Origin: an uncultured Alphaproteobacteria bacterium
Lineage (GTDB): Bacteria > Pseudomonadota > Alphaproteobacteria > Rickettsiales > UBA1997
Assembly (NCBI GenBank): GCA_949288805.1
Contig: CASELL010000011.1
Span: 1 to 40,887 of the forward strand
Direction: 5' to 3'
DNA length: 40,887 nt
The notes under the pieces are model-generated. The model worked only from the letters and a program-made list of their open reading frames with translations, was not told the origin of the DNA and did not search any database. Each line of letters opens with the position of its first letter. The stretch's first letter is position 1. Shown in pieces: positions 24,573-33,957 of the stretch. Position numbers and translations under genes: made by a program.

Positions 24573-25866
24573 GTTTATTGATAAGTTTAAATGTTTGTTT
24601 GATAAAAGTACAAGATATGTTCTTTTATATGGTGGCAGAGGTGGTGGAAAAAGTCAGGCAGTAGCAAGGGCTTTAATCTTACAAGGATTGAATGAAAAGT
24701 ATTTAATTTTATGTACAAGAGAAAAGCAAAACTCAATAAATGAAAGTGTTTATTCTTTGCTAAAAAATATTATTTTTGAATATCAAGAAGAAGGAATAAT
24801 CAATAAAAACTTTTTTAATATAAAGGCAGATGAGATAGAGTTTAAGAATGGAACTAGATTCATTTTTAAAGGTTTATCTAATATGACGAAAGATAATATA
24901 AAAAGTTTGGAGGGTGTAGATATCTGTTGGGTTGAAGAAGCAAGCAGTATAACAAAAATTACTCTTGATGTTTTATTGCCCACTATCAGAAAAGAACATT
25001 CAAGAATATTTTTTACTTATAATAGGAATACAATGTTTGATCCAGTTCATGAAACATTGGCTTTAAATCCTAGTGAAAATACAGTAGTTCAAGAAATAAA
25101 TTATTATGATAATCCTTTCTTTCCAAAAGTATTAGAAGAAGAAAGACTGAGATGTAAAGAGAATGAAACAGAAGAAGTTTATAGACATATATGGTTGGGT
25201 GAACCTTATGTTGAAGAAGCTGTGTTGATACCTATGGAATTATTGAAGAAAAATATGAATTTTAAAAGTGAAAATTATAAAAGATTTGATGTTGTAATGG
25301 GGGTTGATGTAGCAACAAGTGAAGGTTCGGATTATTCTGTTTTATTAATGAGACAAGGAAATAAAATATTAGATATAATAAAGTTTAAAGGTTTAGATGG
25401 AAGGGATTTGGCAGAAAAAATAATGATATATAGACAAAGATATAATGTAAAACATATTCTAATTGATGCTATTGGGGTTGGTGCTAGTCCTTGCGACTTT
25501 TTAAGAAGAGAATTCAAATGTCCTTTTATTGGTGTGAAATTTGGAGAGAAAGCAGAAGATGTAAAATATTTTAATAAAAGAACTGAAAGTTATATGAGAG
25601 TTAGAAAAGCGCTTGAAGAAGGGTTTGATTTTGGAAATAGAAATCAAAATATAGATATATTAATACAACAATTGCAATATATACCTTTTGATATACAAAC
25701 AAGCGATAAAATAAAAATTAAGAAAAAAGAGGACATAAAAAAGATGTTGGGTTGTAGTCCTGATGTCGCTGATGCTTTTGCCTTAACTTATTCTTATTTT
25801 ATTAATGATTTTAATAGTAAAATTAGTAGTTATAGAAATAATTATGAACCAAGGATTGAGTATTGA
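24547..25866 (+). CDS. terL: Terminase large subunit (PBSX/Terminase_3 type)
   Basis: 439 residues, normal length. ATPase: Walker A GGRGGGKS (29-36), Walker B VDICWVEEAS (about 126-135), coupling motif FFTYNRN. Nuclease: MGVDVATSEGSDYSVLLM, HILIDAIGVG and CSPDVADAF supply the acidic metal ligands. It packages DNA into the prohead and cuts it. A start at the internal Met 24559 is possible. Its TGA lies within the -35 box of the following toxin-antitoxin promoter. Confidence 0.93.
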   Translation: MKITMTTIKFIDKFKCLFDKSTRYVLLYGGRGGGKSQAVARALILQGLNEKYLILCTREKQNSINESVYSLLKNIIFEYQEEGIINKNFFNIKADEIEFKNGTRFIFKGLSNMTKDNIKSLEGVDICWVEEASSITKITLDVLLPTIRKEHSRIFFTYNRNTMFDPVHETLALNPSENTVVQEINYYDNPFFPKVLEEERLRCKENETEEVYRHIWLGEPYVEEAVLIPMELLKKNMNFKSENYKRFDVVMGVDVATSEGSDYSVLLMRQGNKILDIIKFKGLDGRDLAEKIMIYRQRYNVKHILIDAIGVGASPCDFLRREFKCPFIGVKFGEKAEDVKYFNKRTESYMRVRKALEEGFDFGNRNQNIDILIQQLQYIPFDIQTSDKIKIKKKEDIKKMLGCSPDVADAFALTYSYFINDFNSKISSYRNNYEPRIEY

Positions 25867-25891
25867 CTTTTAAAGTTATTTAATTTACAAT
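25863..25891 (+). promoter_or_regulatory. Promoter of the Phd/Doc-type cassette
   Basis: TTGACT (25863-25868), 17 bases, TACAAT (25886-25891). The terL stop TGA (25864-25866) is part of the -35 box, context TAT TGA CT, identical to the layout at the BrnT-like cassette. Confidence 0.7.
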
Positions 25892-25915
25892 GTGCATAAA
25901 TAATATGTTTATTTT

Positions 25916-26086
25916 ATGACTAAAAAAGAAGAATTTGTTATGGAAAAAAGCGAGATAAAAAAACAATTAACTGATAGAGAAACTGAAAAACTTAAAAAAG
26001 ACATAGAAACTAAAAATACGAAAAATATATTTAATTTAATATATAAAAATTATAAAATTGTTTTTGAAAAGTTAAAAAATGTCTGA
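25916..26086 (+). CDS. Small antitoxin candidate for Doc
   Basis: 56 residues, begins MTKKEEFVMEKSEIKKQLTD; charged helix then NIFNLIYKNYKIVFEKLKN. It lies directly after the promoter and its TGA overlaps the doc start by 8 bases, so the two are coupled. It lacks the full Phd DNA-binding domain and looks like a minimal toxin-binding peptide. Assigned by position and size. Confidence 0.6.
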   Translation: MTKKEEFVMEKSEIKKQLTDRETEKLKKDIETKNTKNIFNLIYKNYKIVFEKLKNV

Positions 26087-26486
26087 TGTGGTAGATATTG
26101 TTTTTTTAAAAATGGATGATGTAATTAATATAAACAAAGTCTTGGTTATTGATAGTGGTGGTATATTTGGTATAAGAGATTTTAATTTATTAGATAGTTG
26201 TTTAAATTCACCAAGAAATCAATGTTGTTATAATGATGAAAAAGATTTATTAAAATTGGCTACAGTTTATTGTTATTCTATAATTTATGACCATCCCTTT
26301 ATTGATGGTAACAAAAGAACTGCTATATCTTGTATGTTTTTATTTTTATTACTTAATTCAAAAAATGAATATGATTATAGAAAATTCTTGTCATATGACA
26401 AGAATAAACTTTATGACTATACAATAAAATTAGCAGAGAAAAAAATCACAAAAGAAGATTTTTATAATTTTTTAGTTAGTAACTAA
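26079..26486 (+). CDS. doc: Doc-family (Fic-fold) toxin
   Basis: 135 residues. The core motif HPFIDGNKRTA (72-82) matches Doc HxFxxANKRTA, with the helix before it (LATVYCYSIIYD) and the N-terminal GIRDFNLLDSCLNSPRNQ typical of Doc. Doc phosphorylates EF-Tu and halts translation; here it should maintain the prophage or block rival phages. Gly replaces the usual Ala at motif position 6, as in many homologues. Confidence 0.88.
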   Translation: MSDVVDIVFLKMDDVININKVLVIDSGGIFGIRDFNLLDSCLNSPRNQCCYNDEKDLLKLATVYCYSIIYDHPFIDGNKRTAISCMFLFLLLNSKNEYDYRKFLSYDKNKLYDYTIKLAEKKITKEDFYNFLVSN

Positions 26487-26526
26487 ATAATAATAGTTCA
26501 ATTATTAATCTTACTTTATAAACTTT

Positions 26527-26559
26527 GTTATTTATAATTCAAATTATAAATAACTTTTT
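26527..26559 (+). terminator. Terminator of the Doc cassette
   Basis: Perfect 13-bp arms GTTATTTATAATT / AATTATAAATAAC with a 2-base centre, then TTTTT. Closes the cassette directly before the next structural gene at 26565. Confidence 0.75.
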
Positions 26560-26564
26560 AAACT

Positions 26565-27023
26565 ATGTCAGAAAAAACAAAATCTTTTTTAAAAAATAAC
26601 AAAGAGAATATACAATATGGTGCTTCTTTTTTAGCAGATATTGGAAATAGTATTATAGATTATAATATTTTAAAAACAGAAAATAGTTTTAACGAAGTTC
26701 AGGCTTCACAAATAGAACTACAAGCTTTACAGCAAGTAAATCAAATGAGAGAACAGTTTAATAATCAGATTGGTAATTATCAATATAATACAGCAATGAG
26801 AGGTTTAAAATATGGTGGTGATGGACTTGAAAAGTCAGCAAAGAATTTTGGTGAGGATATGAGTACTATAAATACTAATGCTAAGTTTAAAGCCAATGCT
26901 TTAAGGACACAAACAAAAATAAGTAATAAATATGCTAATGCTAGTTTAATAAATGGTGTTGGTGGAGCTTCTGGCAGCTTGAGTGGTAGTTTAAGTAATT
27001 CAAATAGTGTAAAAGGTAAATAA
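26565..27023 (+). CDS. Internal virion (ejection) protein, T7 gp14-like
   Basis: 152 residues. A Gln/Asn/Ala-rich helix (QIELQALQQVNQMREQFNNQ) follows a short amphipathic start, and the C terminus is Gly/Ser-rich (GGASGSLSGSLSNSNS). Size, composition and place, first of three genes before the giant polyvalent protein, match podovirus gp14-type ejection proteins. By analogy it would form the outer-membrane part of the ejection channel. No clear ribosome site. Confidence 0.5.
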   Translation: MSEKTKSFLKNNKENIQYGASFLADIGNSIIDYNILKTENSFNEVQASQIELQALQQVNQMREQFNNQIGNYQYNTAMRGLKYGGDGLEKSAKNFGEDMSTINTNAKFKANALRTQTKISNKYANASLINGVGGASGSLSGSLSNSNSVKGK

Positions 27024-27024
27024 T

Positions 27025-28416
27025 ATGTATAAAAAACAAGCAATTACTAATGTAGTAAATCCAATACAATTAAATAATGTTAGTGGTTTAGATAATTTAT
27101 CTAATTTTTTAAAAAAAGAAGCAGACAAACAAATTCAAAAACAAAAAGAAATATATACAATAAAAACACAAACTGCTCTTGTAGATAGTTCAAAGAAACT
27201 TGCTGATACATATAATACTGATCCTATTAAGTTAGAAGAAGAATTAAATAAAAATCTAGATAATATATTGTCAAATATAGATAATGAAGATATTAAAATA
27301 AATACATATAAACAATTTTTAACAATAAAACAACCATTATTAACACAAGCAGAAAATAATAGAATTATTCAAGAAGATAATGATAAAAAGAATTCAATTT
27401 ATAATCATATAAATTCAAAAATGAATACTTTAAGTTCTTTTTATGATAATATGTTTAATGATACTTTGGGAGATAATGACATAGCAGATTATAATATAAA
27501 CTTACAAGAAGTAAATGAATTATTACAATCTAAGAGTATAAAAAATAACCCATTATTTAATCAAAAAGATTTAGAAAATATAACAAAAGAAGATAAGAGA
27601 ATAAAAATTAATTCTGCTGTAAAACATTTTAATACATTATTTGAGAATGACCCTGTTGCTTTTAAAAATAGTTATAATGAGTGGTTAAATAATCCACAAA
27701 CTACACAAGATAGATATAATTTAACACAAGAAGAATATAAAAGTATTTTAAGTAATGCTGCTAGATTAGAGAAAATGCTTGATACTAATACAACAACAAC
27801 AAAAGAAAGAAGTAAAATATTAACCAATAACAAACATATTAATGAATTGGAGTATAAATTTAATTTAGCAAAAGATTATGAAAAAGATATAATCGAGAAT
27901 ACTGATTTTACTGGTAATAAGTTTTTAAAAGATTTAGACGATTATGTTGAGTATGCCAGAAGTGAGGGATTAAATAAAGAAGAATATGATAAATATAAAA
28001 GTAAGATCAGGAGTTATTATTATGCGATAGCTGATAATATATTAAAAGAAAATACTAATGTAAAGGGTGGTTGGTTTACAAGTAATAATGTTTTACATGA
28101 TATTGTAGATGTTATTAATGATAATATTAGTGGTTATAATGAAATAGAAAAAACAGATTTATTAGGACAGGCTATGACAATATTATCAGATAATAATATT
28201 AATTATGGAAGTAAAAGCACTACTGAGAAAGAAAAAGCAAAAAAATTAATGCTAAATATATTAGCAGATTATTACGAAATACCAAAAGAAACTCCAAATA
28301 AAATTGAGATAATAAAACAAAAGAAGCAAGAAAGAGATAAAGAAGAAACTAATAAATTATTAAATAATGTTGTTAATATGAAAATACAACAAAACATATT
28401 TGATTTAAATATTTAA
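27025..28416 (+). CDS. Internal virion protein, T7 gp15-like position
   Basis: 463 residues, almost wholly helical with coiled-coil segments (QIQKQKEIYTIKTQTALVDS) and no enzyme motif. It starts one base after the previous stop and ends 12 bases before the giant gene. By order and composition it corresponds to the middle ejection protein of T7-like phages. Sequence identity is not recognisable. Confidence 0.5.
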   Translation: MYKKQAITNVVNPIQLNNVSGLDNLSNFLKKEADKQIQKQKEIYTIKTQTALVDSSKKLADTYNTDPIKLEEELNKNLDNILSNIDNEDIKINTYKQFLTIKQPLLTQAENNRIIQEDNDKKNSIYNHINSKMNTLSSFYDNMFNDTLGDNDIADYNINLQEVNELLQSKSIKNNPLFNQKDLENITKEDKRIKINSAVKHFNTLFENDPVAFKNSYNEWLNNPQTTQDRYNLTQEEYKSILSNAARLEKMLDTNTTTTKERSKILTNNKHINELEYKFNLAKDYEKDIIENTDFTGNKFLKDLDDYVEYARSEGLNKEEYDKYKSKIRSYYYAIADNILKENTNVKGGWFTSNNVLHDIVDVINDNISGYNEIEKTDLLGQAMTILSDNNINYGSKSTTEKEKAKKLMLNILADYYEIPKETPNKIEIIKQKKQERDKEETNKLLNNVVNMKIQQNIFDLNI

Positions 28417-28428
28417 AAGGAGTTGTAA

Positions 28429-31400
28429 ATGTATAGTAAAATTACAAACAAATTAAATTACGCAAGAGAAACAAATCCATTGTATAATAATTTTAATGAT
28501 GATGAAGTATTAACTTTAACTTATGATAGGTATTATAAAGATAAAATTGGTTTTGAAGATTATAAAAAGCAGATGTTAGAACCTATGGATTTTTTACAAC
28601 AAAATAAAATGGCTTTAAGAGTTTATAATGAAAGAAAAAACATAACACAACAAGACATAAAAGATTATAAATCGATGTTAGAAAAAGAGGCTTTGGAAGA
28701 AAAAGGAAAAATTGGTTTTGTAGAAGGTTTAAGTGAAGGAATAACTAAAAATTATGGTTTGGGATTTGTACCATTTTTAGGAAGTTTTTTAGAGGGTTAT
28801 CAAAATGACAGATTAAATGAAATTAATTTAAAGGCAAGCAAAGGAATAAAATTAACAGATGAAGAACAAGAATTATTTAATAAAGAAATAAAAGATTTTA
28901 AAGAAAAGAGTATAAGAGGTTATAGTATAGGGGGACAAATGGGAGCAGGAGTTATACCTAGTTTTAGATTTATGGGTGAGTATTGGGCTACAAGCAGGTT
29001 ATTTGGTGGCAATCCTATTTTAATGGCTTTAAACCCGACTGCTATATATAATGAATATCAAGCGAGACAATTAGAAGGTGATTTATCAATAACAGATAAA
29101 GGAGAAGTAGTTCTAAATGATTTACAACAAAAGCCAGTTCTAAAAACTTTATTAAAAAGTTATGGTTCTGTGTTTGTATCTAACTTCACAGAGCAATTAG
29201 GTGGAAAAATAATAAGTCCAGTATTAAATAAAATAACACCTATATTTGATAATGCAGCAAAAAAAGTATTTGGAGAAAATACTATTAATGCAGTTAGAAA
29301 AGTTGGGTTTGATGGTTTTATTGAAGAAACATTTGAAGAGTATATTGAAAAGCCTTTAAGTTTTGCTTTGGGAATAACAGACGAAGAATATACATTAGAA
29401 AACTTTTTAAAATCTTTTGAGATGTCATTGGATGAGTTTTTAGTAATAACTGGAAGTGTAGCGATACAAGGTGGTATTAGTTATAGCGGTGCTAAGTTAA
29501 TTGAGAAATTAAAAGGTAGTGGTTTAAATCAAAAACAAATAAATAATATTTTAAAAAATACAACAGAACTTGAAAAAGAAAGTTTTTTAAAAAGATTAGA
29601 AGATATAGAAAACATTAATGAAGAAAAAACTTTTAATGAATATTTAGACAATTTAGGTAAGCAAATTGTTGATTCTGGTTTAAGTGAAAAAGATGCTGAG
29701 AATGAAAAGAGGTTATTAAATACAATAATGACTAATAGAGCGGTTAGAGAGGGTAAAAGTAGAATAGATATATTAAATAATTATAGGTTAGAGGAAGTAA
29801 GAACAGGAAGAAAAACACTTAGTGCTAATACTATGTGGAAAACAAAAAACTCTAATATCTCACCTCAGTCTTTGGCTGTCATTTCTGCGAACCACCTGCG
29901 CGATATTGATATTAGAGATATTAGTATTATACCAAACCCAAATAAAAATGTCAAGGAAAAAAATAAAACTTTACAACAAGAAACAAAAGGACAAATAGAT
30001 TTAGGAAATAACACTTATTATCAATCAATAAACAATGATTTAGAATTAAATCAAGAAGTAGAAATATTAAGTATAAAAAATTTACTAAATAATAATAAAA
30101 ATATTACAAAAGAAGATGCCAAAAAATTAATAGAAGAAATAGCAAATAATGGGGAACAAATAAAAACATTATCAGAGCCGTGGGTTGTTGATATATTAAA
30201 TGATAATTATAGAAAAAAACATATAATATATTCTAGTAGAAATAATAAATTATTATCAAAAGATAAAATAAGACGAAATATAGAACTAAATAATTTAAAG
30301 GATATAATAAATAATTCTATTTTAATTGAAAGAATAAACAATATAAAAGAAATTAAAAAACCTAATGTAGAAGAATATTTTTACTTTTATACACCAATAA
30401 CAGATGGTAAAAATATTTATTTAATTAAATCAGTAGCTGAAAAATTAAAAGGAGAAAAAGATTTAAAAAATGTTCACTTATATGATATGTTTGATTTACA
30501 GGTAGGAACAGTGCCACAGACGGACGAACCGTTTAAAGGTGGATCGCTGTCCCTACCTGATAAGGTAAGTATAAAATATATTCTCCAAAATGTCAAGGAC
30601 TTTTATGGTAATAATGCTCTTGATAGTTATATAGCAGAAAATCAAGATATTTTACAACAAGAAACAAAAGGACAAATAGATTTAGGAAAAGAGGGAGCAA
30701 TAATAACACTTTTTGAAAAAGCAGATCATAGTACATTAATTCACGAAACAGGACATTATTTTTTAAGATTTATTGAAATGATGGCAAATAATGGAAGTAA
30801 TATTTCAATAAAAGAATTAGAAACAATAAGAAAGTTCTTAGGAAATAATGGTGAAAGTTTTACTATAAGGCAACAAGAAAAGTTTGCTAGAACTTTTGAA
30901 CAATATGTAAGAAGGGGTATTGCACCAAGTAATGATTTAAAACTTGTTTTTGAAGATTATAAAGAATGGCTAACTGATATATATAAAACATCAAAAGAAT
31001 TAAAAGCAAATATAAATAAAGATATTATTGATTTTTTTGATGGTTTTATTATTGGTAGGGATAATAACACTTATTATCAATCAATAAACAATGATTTAGA
31101 ATTAAATCAAGAAGTAGATATTTTAGATATATCTAACAGTATAAAAGGTAAAATTACAAAAGATAAAATAAAACAAAAGATACAAGAATTAATTGATAAA
31201 AAAGAACCCATTAAAACATTAAGTGAACCTTGGATGATAGATGTATTAAATAAGAAAAAACATCATATTTTACATGGAGCAAAAATATTAAATAATGTAA
31301 AAGATTTAAAGTTGAGAGATAAACAATTATTGAATATAGATAATTTAATTAAAAACTCTATATTAATTGAAACTGTTGATAATGTAAAGAAAGATAAAAA

Positions 31401-33957
31401 ACCAAATATAGATAAATATTTATATTTTTATACACCAATAAAAGATAATAATAATATTTATTTAGTTAAATTATTTACAGAACAAAGAAAGAATAGCGAA
31501 GAAAATGTTGTTGATTTATATGATATAATAACAGTAAAAGAGTTATCAACTGGGCTTCAGGGGAATAAAACCCCTCTTTCAAATGCCACAGTTGATAACT
31601 CTAAGTTAAGTATAAAAGATATTTTACAAAATGTCAAGGACTTTTATGGTAATAATACATTAGATAGTTATGTAAAAGAAAATATTGAAAATACTACATT
31701 ATATCAAGATATAGCTAACAACAATAATATTAATACTAGTGAAGAAGTATATAATAAAAACATAAACATACAAATAAATAATAATAACAGAATAAATAAA
31801 GTAAAAGATTATATAAATAATAAAAAAGAAATGATGGGTTCGACATTAGAAGGAACATTTATGTTAAGTGAAGATATAATAAGAAGAATAGGTGGTGAGG
31901 ACTTATTAAGTTTTATAAAAAGATATGAAGCAAGAAAAATGATAAAAAGTAATGAGTATAATAATAAATTAATGGGTTTTTACGAAAATATGAGGTATTT
32001 AAAAAAGAATAATATAAATGATTATTATACTTATGATTTAGCACTGAAAAATAGTGATTTAAATAAAATAATAGAATTATCTGAAAAATATGAAGATATT
32101 AATTTATATGAAAATTACTTACAATTAAGAGATGTATTAGACGAATTTCACGAATTGGAATTAAGTGTTGGAATAGATGTTGGTTTTATAGAAAACTATA
32201 TACCAAGACAAATTAAAGATTTGGATGGATTGTTATCAACATTAAGAAATGAAAGTATAGAAGATTTTAATAGAATACAAAAAGATTTGGAAACAGCAGA
32301 AAAAGAAGGGCAGATTTTAACAGAAGAGGATAAAATAAGAGTAGTAAATAATTTTATGGCTGGTTTTAGAAGTCCTATTTATGCTAAAACTGGTGGTGGT
32401 AACAATATAACAAAAGAAAGAAAAATAAAACAATTAAATGAAAAAAGTAATCCTTTTTATGAAACAACTGAGAAAGCAGTTGCTAATTATATAGCAAGAA
32501 ATTATGATACTATTTTACAAAGACAATTCTTTGGTAGATTAAATAAAGATCAAGGTGATTTATTTAAAAAATTAAGAAATAAATATAGACAATTAAAAAA
32601 GTTGAAAGAAACAGATTCTCATAATATAAAGAAGAATGAAATTATAAAACTAGAAACTAAAAAGAAAATTCAGGAAATTACTTTAAATAATTTAAAAAAA
32701 ATAAAAGATAAAACAAAAGAACAAGAAGATATAATAAATAAATTAGAAAAACAAATTAAATATCTAGATAGTAGTATTAATTTTTATAATAAAATAAAAG
32801 CAGACACAGTAAAGAATATGAGAAATAGAGAAGTTGAAAAAGAAATAAATGAATTAAGAGATAAATTAGATATTGATAATATATTAGAAAATAGTATAGC
32901 AAATTATGTAAATAGTATAGATCATATAAATAGCAAAGATGCTACATTATTAAAAAATACTATATTATATGTATTAAATCCTGCTACAACTTCTGGCTTT
33001 AGTAGTTTTATTTCAAATAGTTCTTATGGTATTGCTTTAACTGGTTTTATAAATACAATAAGACAATTTAAAGATCTAGCAACTACATTTTATAAAAATG
33101 GTTTTTTTAATACTATTAATAGTAGAAAGAATGTTGATGTTAAAGATTTGGGATTGGATGGAAATTTAAATGATATGTTAGGCTCCAAAGGTATTATAAA
33201 TAGAATATTTAAAATAACATTATTTGAGAAAGTTGATTTATTTGCTAAAAGTACCTTTTTAAATAGTGCTTTTAAAAAAACAAAAAAGCTTTTATTGAAT
33301 AATGATATAAATACTATTAAAGATATTGAATTAATATTTGGTAAAGATTCTGGGCAAGTAAAAGAAGATATAAAAAACAATAATATAACATTAGATGTTA
33401 AAAGTTATTTATTGATAAAATTATCAGAAACACAACCAATTTTTATGTCTTCAAGAGCTTTAAGTTATTTGAAAAATGGTAATACTAGATTCTTTTATTC
33501 TTTAAAAACTTTTACTTTAAAACAATTATCTTTATATAAAAAAGATGTATATGATAAAATAGTAAAAGGAAAAACAAACAATGAAAGAATTGAAGGTTTA
33601 AAAAATCTTATTACTTTACAATTTTATACTATGTTAGTTGGGTTGCCTGTTGATTTATTAACTAGTTTTGATGATGACGATTGGTTAGAACCTGAAATGA
33701 TAAAAGATAGTGTTTTAGACAACATATTATATTTAAATATAATAAATAGATATGTAATTGATAGAGCAAAAACTAATCTTGGAACTGCTGCTTTTGATTT
33801 TGTTTTAGGTGTTCCTTTAACTAGTTTATTTAATGGATTATCAAGAGATATATATAAAATACAAAAAGGAGATTTTGAACTTGTAAAATCTGGACTATTA
33901 AGAAGTATAGCACCAAGTAGGGATGTATTGAAAGTGTTGGAGATGGGGGAAAAATGA
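28429..33957 (+). CDS. Giant polyvalent ejection protein with metallopeptidase and nuclease-like repeats
   Basis: 1842 residues, intact; AAGGAG before the ATG. N-terminal helical/hydrophobic region (about 90-330) includes GFVPFLGSFLEGY and GGQMGAGVIPSF. Residues 540-737 and 890-1075 are two copies of a PBECR-like (phage Barnase-EndoU-ColE5-RelE) domain with LSEPWVVDIL / LSEPWMIDVL, YFYFYTPI / LYFYTPI and ILQNVKDFYGNN. A trace of a third copy lies at 470-515. Between them LIHETGHYFLRF (HEXXH 772-776) is a polyvalent-protein metallopeptidase. The C-terminal 340 residues resemble LPD38. Such proteins are injected with phage DNA and act on host defence. Domain names from memory; HEXXH and repeats seen directly. 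Confidence 0.75.
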   Translation: MYSKITNKLNYARETNPLYNNFNDDEVLTLTYDRYYKDKIGFEDYKKQMLEPMDFLQQNKMALRVYNERKNITQQDIKDYKSMLEKEALEEKGKIGFVEGLSEGITKNYGLGFVPFLGSFLEGYQNDRLNEINLKASKGIKLTDEEQELFNKEIKDFKEKSIRGYSIGGQMGAGVIPSFRFMGEYWATSRLFGGNPILMALNPTAIYNEYQARQLEGDLSITDKGEVVLNDLQQKPVLKTLLKSYGSVFVSNFTEQLGGKIISPVLNKITPIFDNAAKKVFGENTINAVRKVGFDGFIEETFEEYIEKPLSFALGITDEEYTLENFLKSFEMSLDEFLVITGSVAIQGGISYSGAKLIEKLKGSGLNQKQINNILKNTTELEKESFLKRLEDIENINEEKTFNEYLDNLGKQIVDSGLSEKDAENEKRLLNTIMTNRAVREGKSRIDILNNYRLEEVRTGRKTLSANTMWKTKNSNISPQSLAVISANHLRDIDIRDISIIPNPNKNVKEKNKTLQQETKGQIDLGNNTYYQSINNDLELNQEVEILSIKNLLNNNKNITKEDAKKLIEEIANNGEQIKTLSEPWVVDILNDNYRKKHIIYSSRNNKLLSKDKIRRNIELNNLKDIINNSILIERINNIKEIKKPNVEEYFYFYTPITDGKNIYLIKSVAEKLKGEKDLKNVHLYDMFDLQVGTVPQTDEPFKGGSLSLPDKVSIKYILQNVKDFYGNNALDSYIAENQDILQQETKGQIDLGKEGAIITLFEKADHSTLIHETGHYFLRFIEMMANNGSNISIKELETIRKFLGNNGESFTIRQQEKFARTFEQYVRRGIAPSNDLKLVFEDYKEWLTDIYKTSKELKANINKDIIDFFDGFIIGRDNNTYYQSINNDLELNQEVDILDISNSIKGKITKDKIKQKIQELIDKKEPIKTLSEPWMIDVLNKKKHHILHGAKILNNVKDLKLRDKQLLNIDNLIKNSILIETVDNVKKDKKPNIDKYLYFYTPIKDNNNIYLVKLFTEQRKNSEENVVDLYDIITVKELSTGLQGNKTPLSNATVDNSKLSIKDILQNVKDFYGNNTLDSYVKENIENTTLYQDIANNNNINTSEEVYNKNINIQINNNNRINKVKDYINNKKEMMGSTLEGTFMLSEDIIRRIGGEDLLSFIKRYEARKMIKSNEYNNKLMGFYENMRYLKKNNINDYYTYDLALKNSDLNKIIELSEKYEDINLYENYLQLRDVLDEFHELELSVGIDVGFIENYIPRQIKDLDGLLSTLRNESIEDFNRIQKDLETAEKEGQILTEEDKIRVVNNFMAGFRSPIYAKTGGGNNITKERKIKQLNEKSNPFYETTEKAVANYIARNYDTILQRQFFGRLNKDQGDLFKKLRNKYRQLKKLKETDSHNIKKNEIIKLETKKKIQEITLNNLKKIKDKTKEQEDIINKLEKQIKYLDSSINFYNKIKADTVKNMRNREVEKEINELRDKLDIDNILENSIANYVNSIDHINSKDATLLKNTILYVLNPATTSGFSSFISNSSYGIALTGFINTIRQFKDLATTFYKNGFFNTINSRKNVDVKDLGLDGNLNDMLGSKGIINRIFKITLFEKVDLFAKSTFLNSAFKKTKKLLLNNDINTIKDIELIFGKDSGQVKEDIKNNNITLDVKSYLLIKLSETQPIFMSSRALSYLKNGNTRFFYSLKTFTLKQLSLYKKDVYDKIVKGKTNNERIEGLKNLITLQFYTMLVGLPVDLLTSFDDDDWLEPEMIKDSVLDNILYLNIINRYVIDRAKTNLGTAAFDFVLGVPLTSLFNGLSRDIYKIQKGDFELVKSGLLRSIAPSRDVLKVLEMGEK
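29852..29924. repeat. In-frame palindrome 1 of the giant gene
   Basis: Perfect 10-bp arms CTAATATCTC (29852-29861) and GAGATATTAG (29915-29924) around a loop less AT-rich than the surroundings. About 22 bases before an NVK codon string and the LQQETKGQIDLG module end. Reading frame kept. Confidence 0.6.
30007..30062 (+). repeat. 56-bp exact direct repeat, copy 1 (copy 2 at 31064-31119)
   Basis: Identical 56 bases opening the two nuclease-like modules (NTYYQSINNDLELNQEV). Two further exact repeats accompany it: 39 bases at 29970-30008 and 30651-30689, and 30 bases at 30586-30615 and 31627-31656. They indicate recent module duplication or gene conversion. Confidence 0.9.
30499..30559. repeat. 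In-frame palindrome 2 of the giant gene
   Basis: Arms CAGGTAGGAACAG (30499-30511) and CTGTCCCTACCTG (30547-30559), 12 of 13 pairs, with inner CCAC/GTGG and ACGG/CCGT stems. It lies between the YDMF segment and the SIKYILQNVKDF segment of module 1. Reading frame kept. Confidence 0.8.
31064..31119 (+). repeat. 56-bp exact direct repeat, copy 2
   Basis: Second copy of 30007-30062, opening module 2, 1057 bases downstream and in the same reading frame. Confidence 0.9.
31539..31602. repeat. In-frame palindrome 3 of the giant gene
   Basis: Perfect 14-bp arms AGAGTTATCAACTG (31539-31552) and CAGTTGATAACTCT (31589-31602) with an inner AGGGG/CCCCT stem (31559-31575). Same place in module 2 as palindrome 2 in module 1, but of unrelated sequence. 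Confidence 0.85.

Noticed and set aside
30007-31656. CRISPR-like array
   Set aside because: Repeats are few, long, differently sized and coding; no regular spacers.
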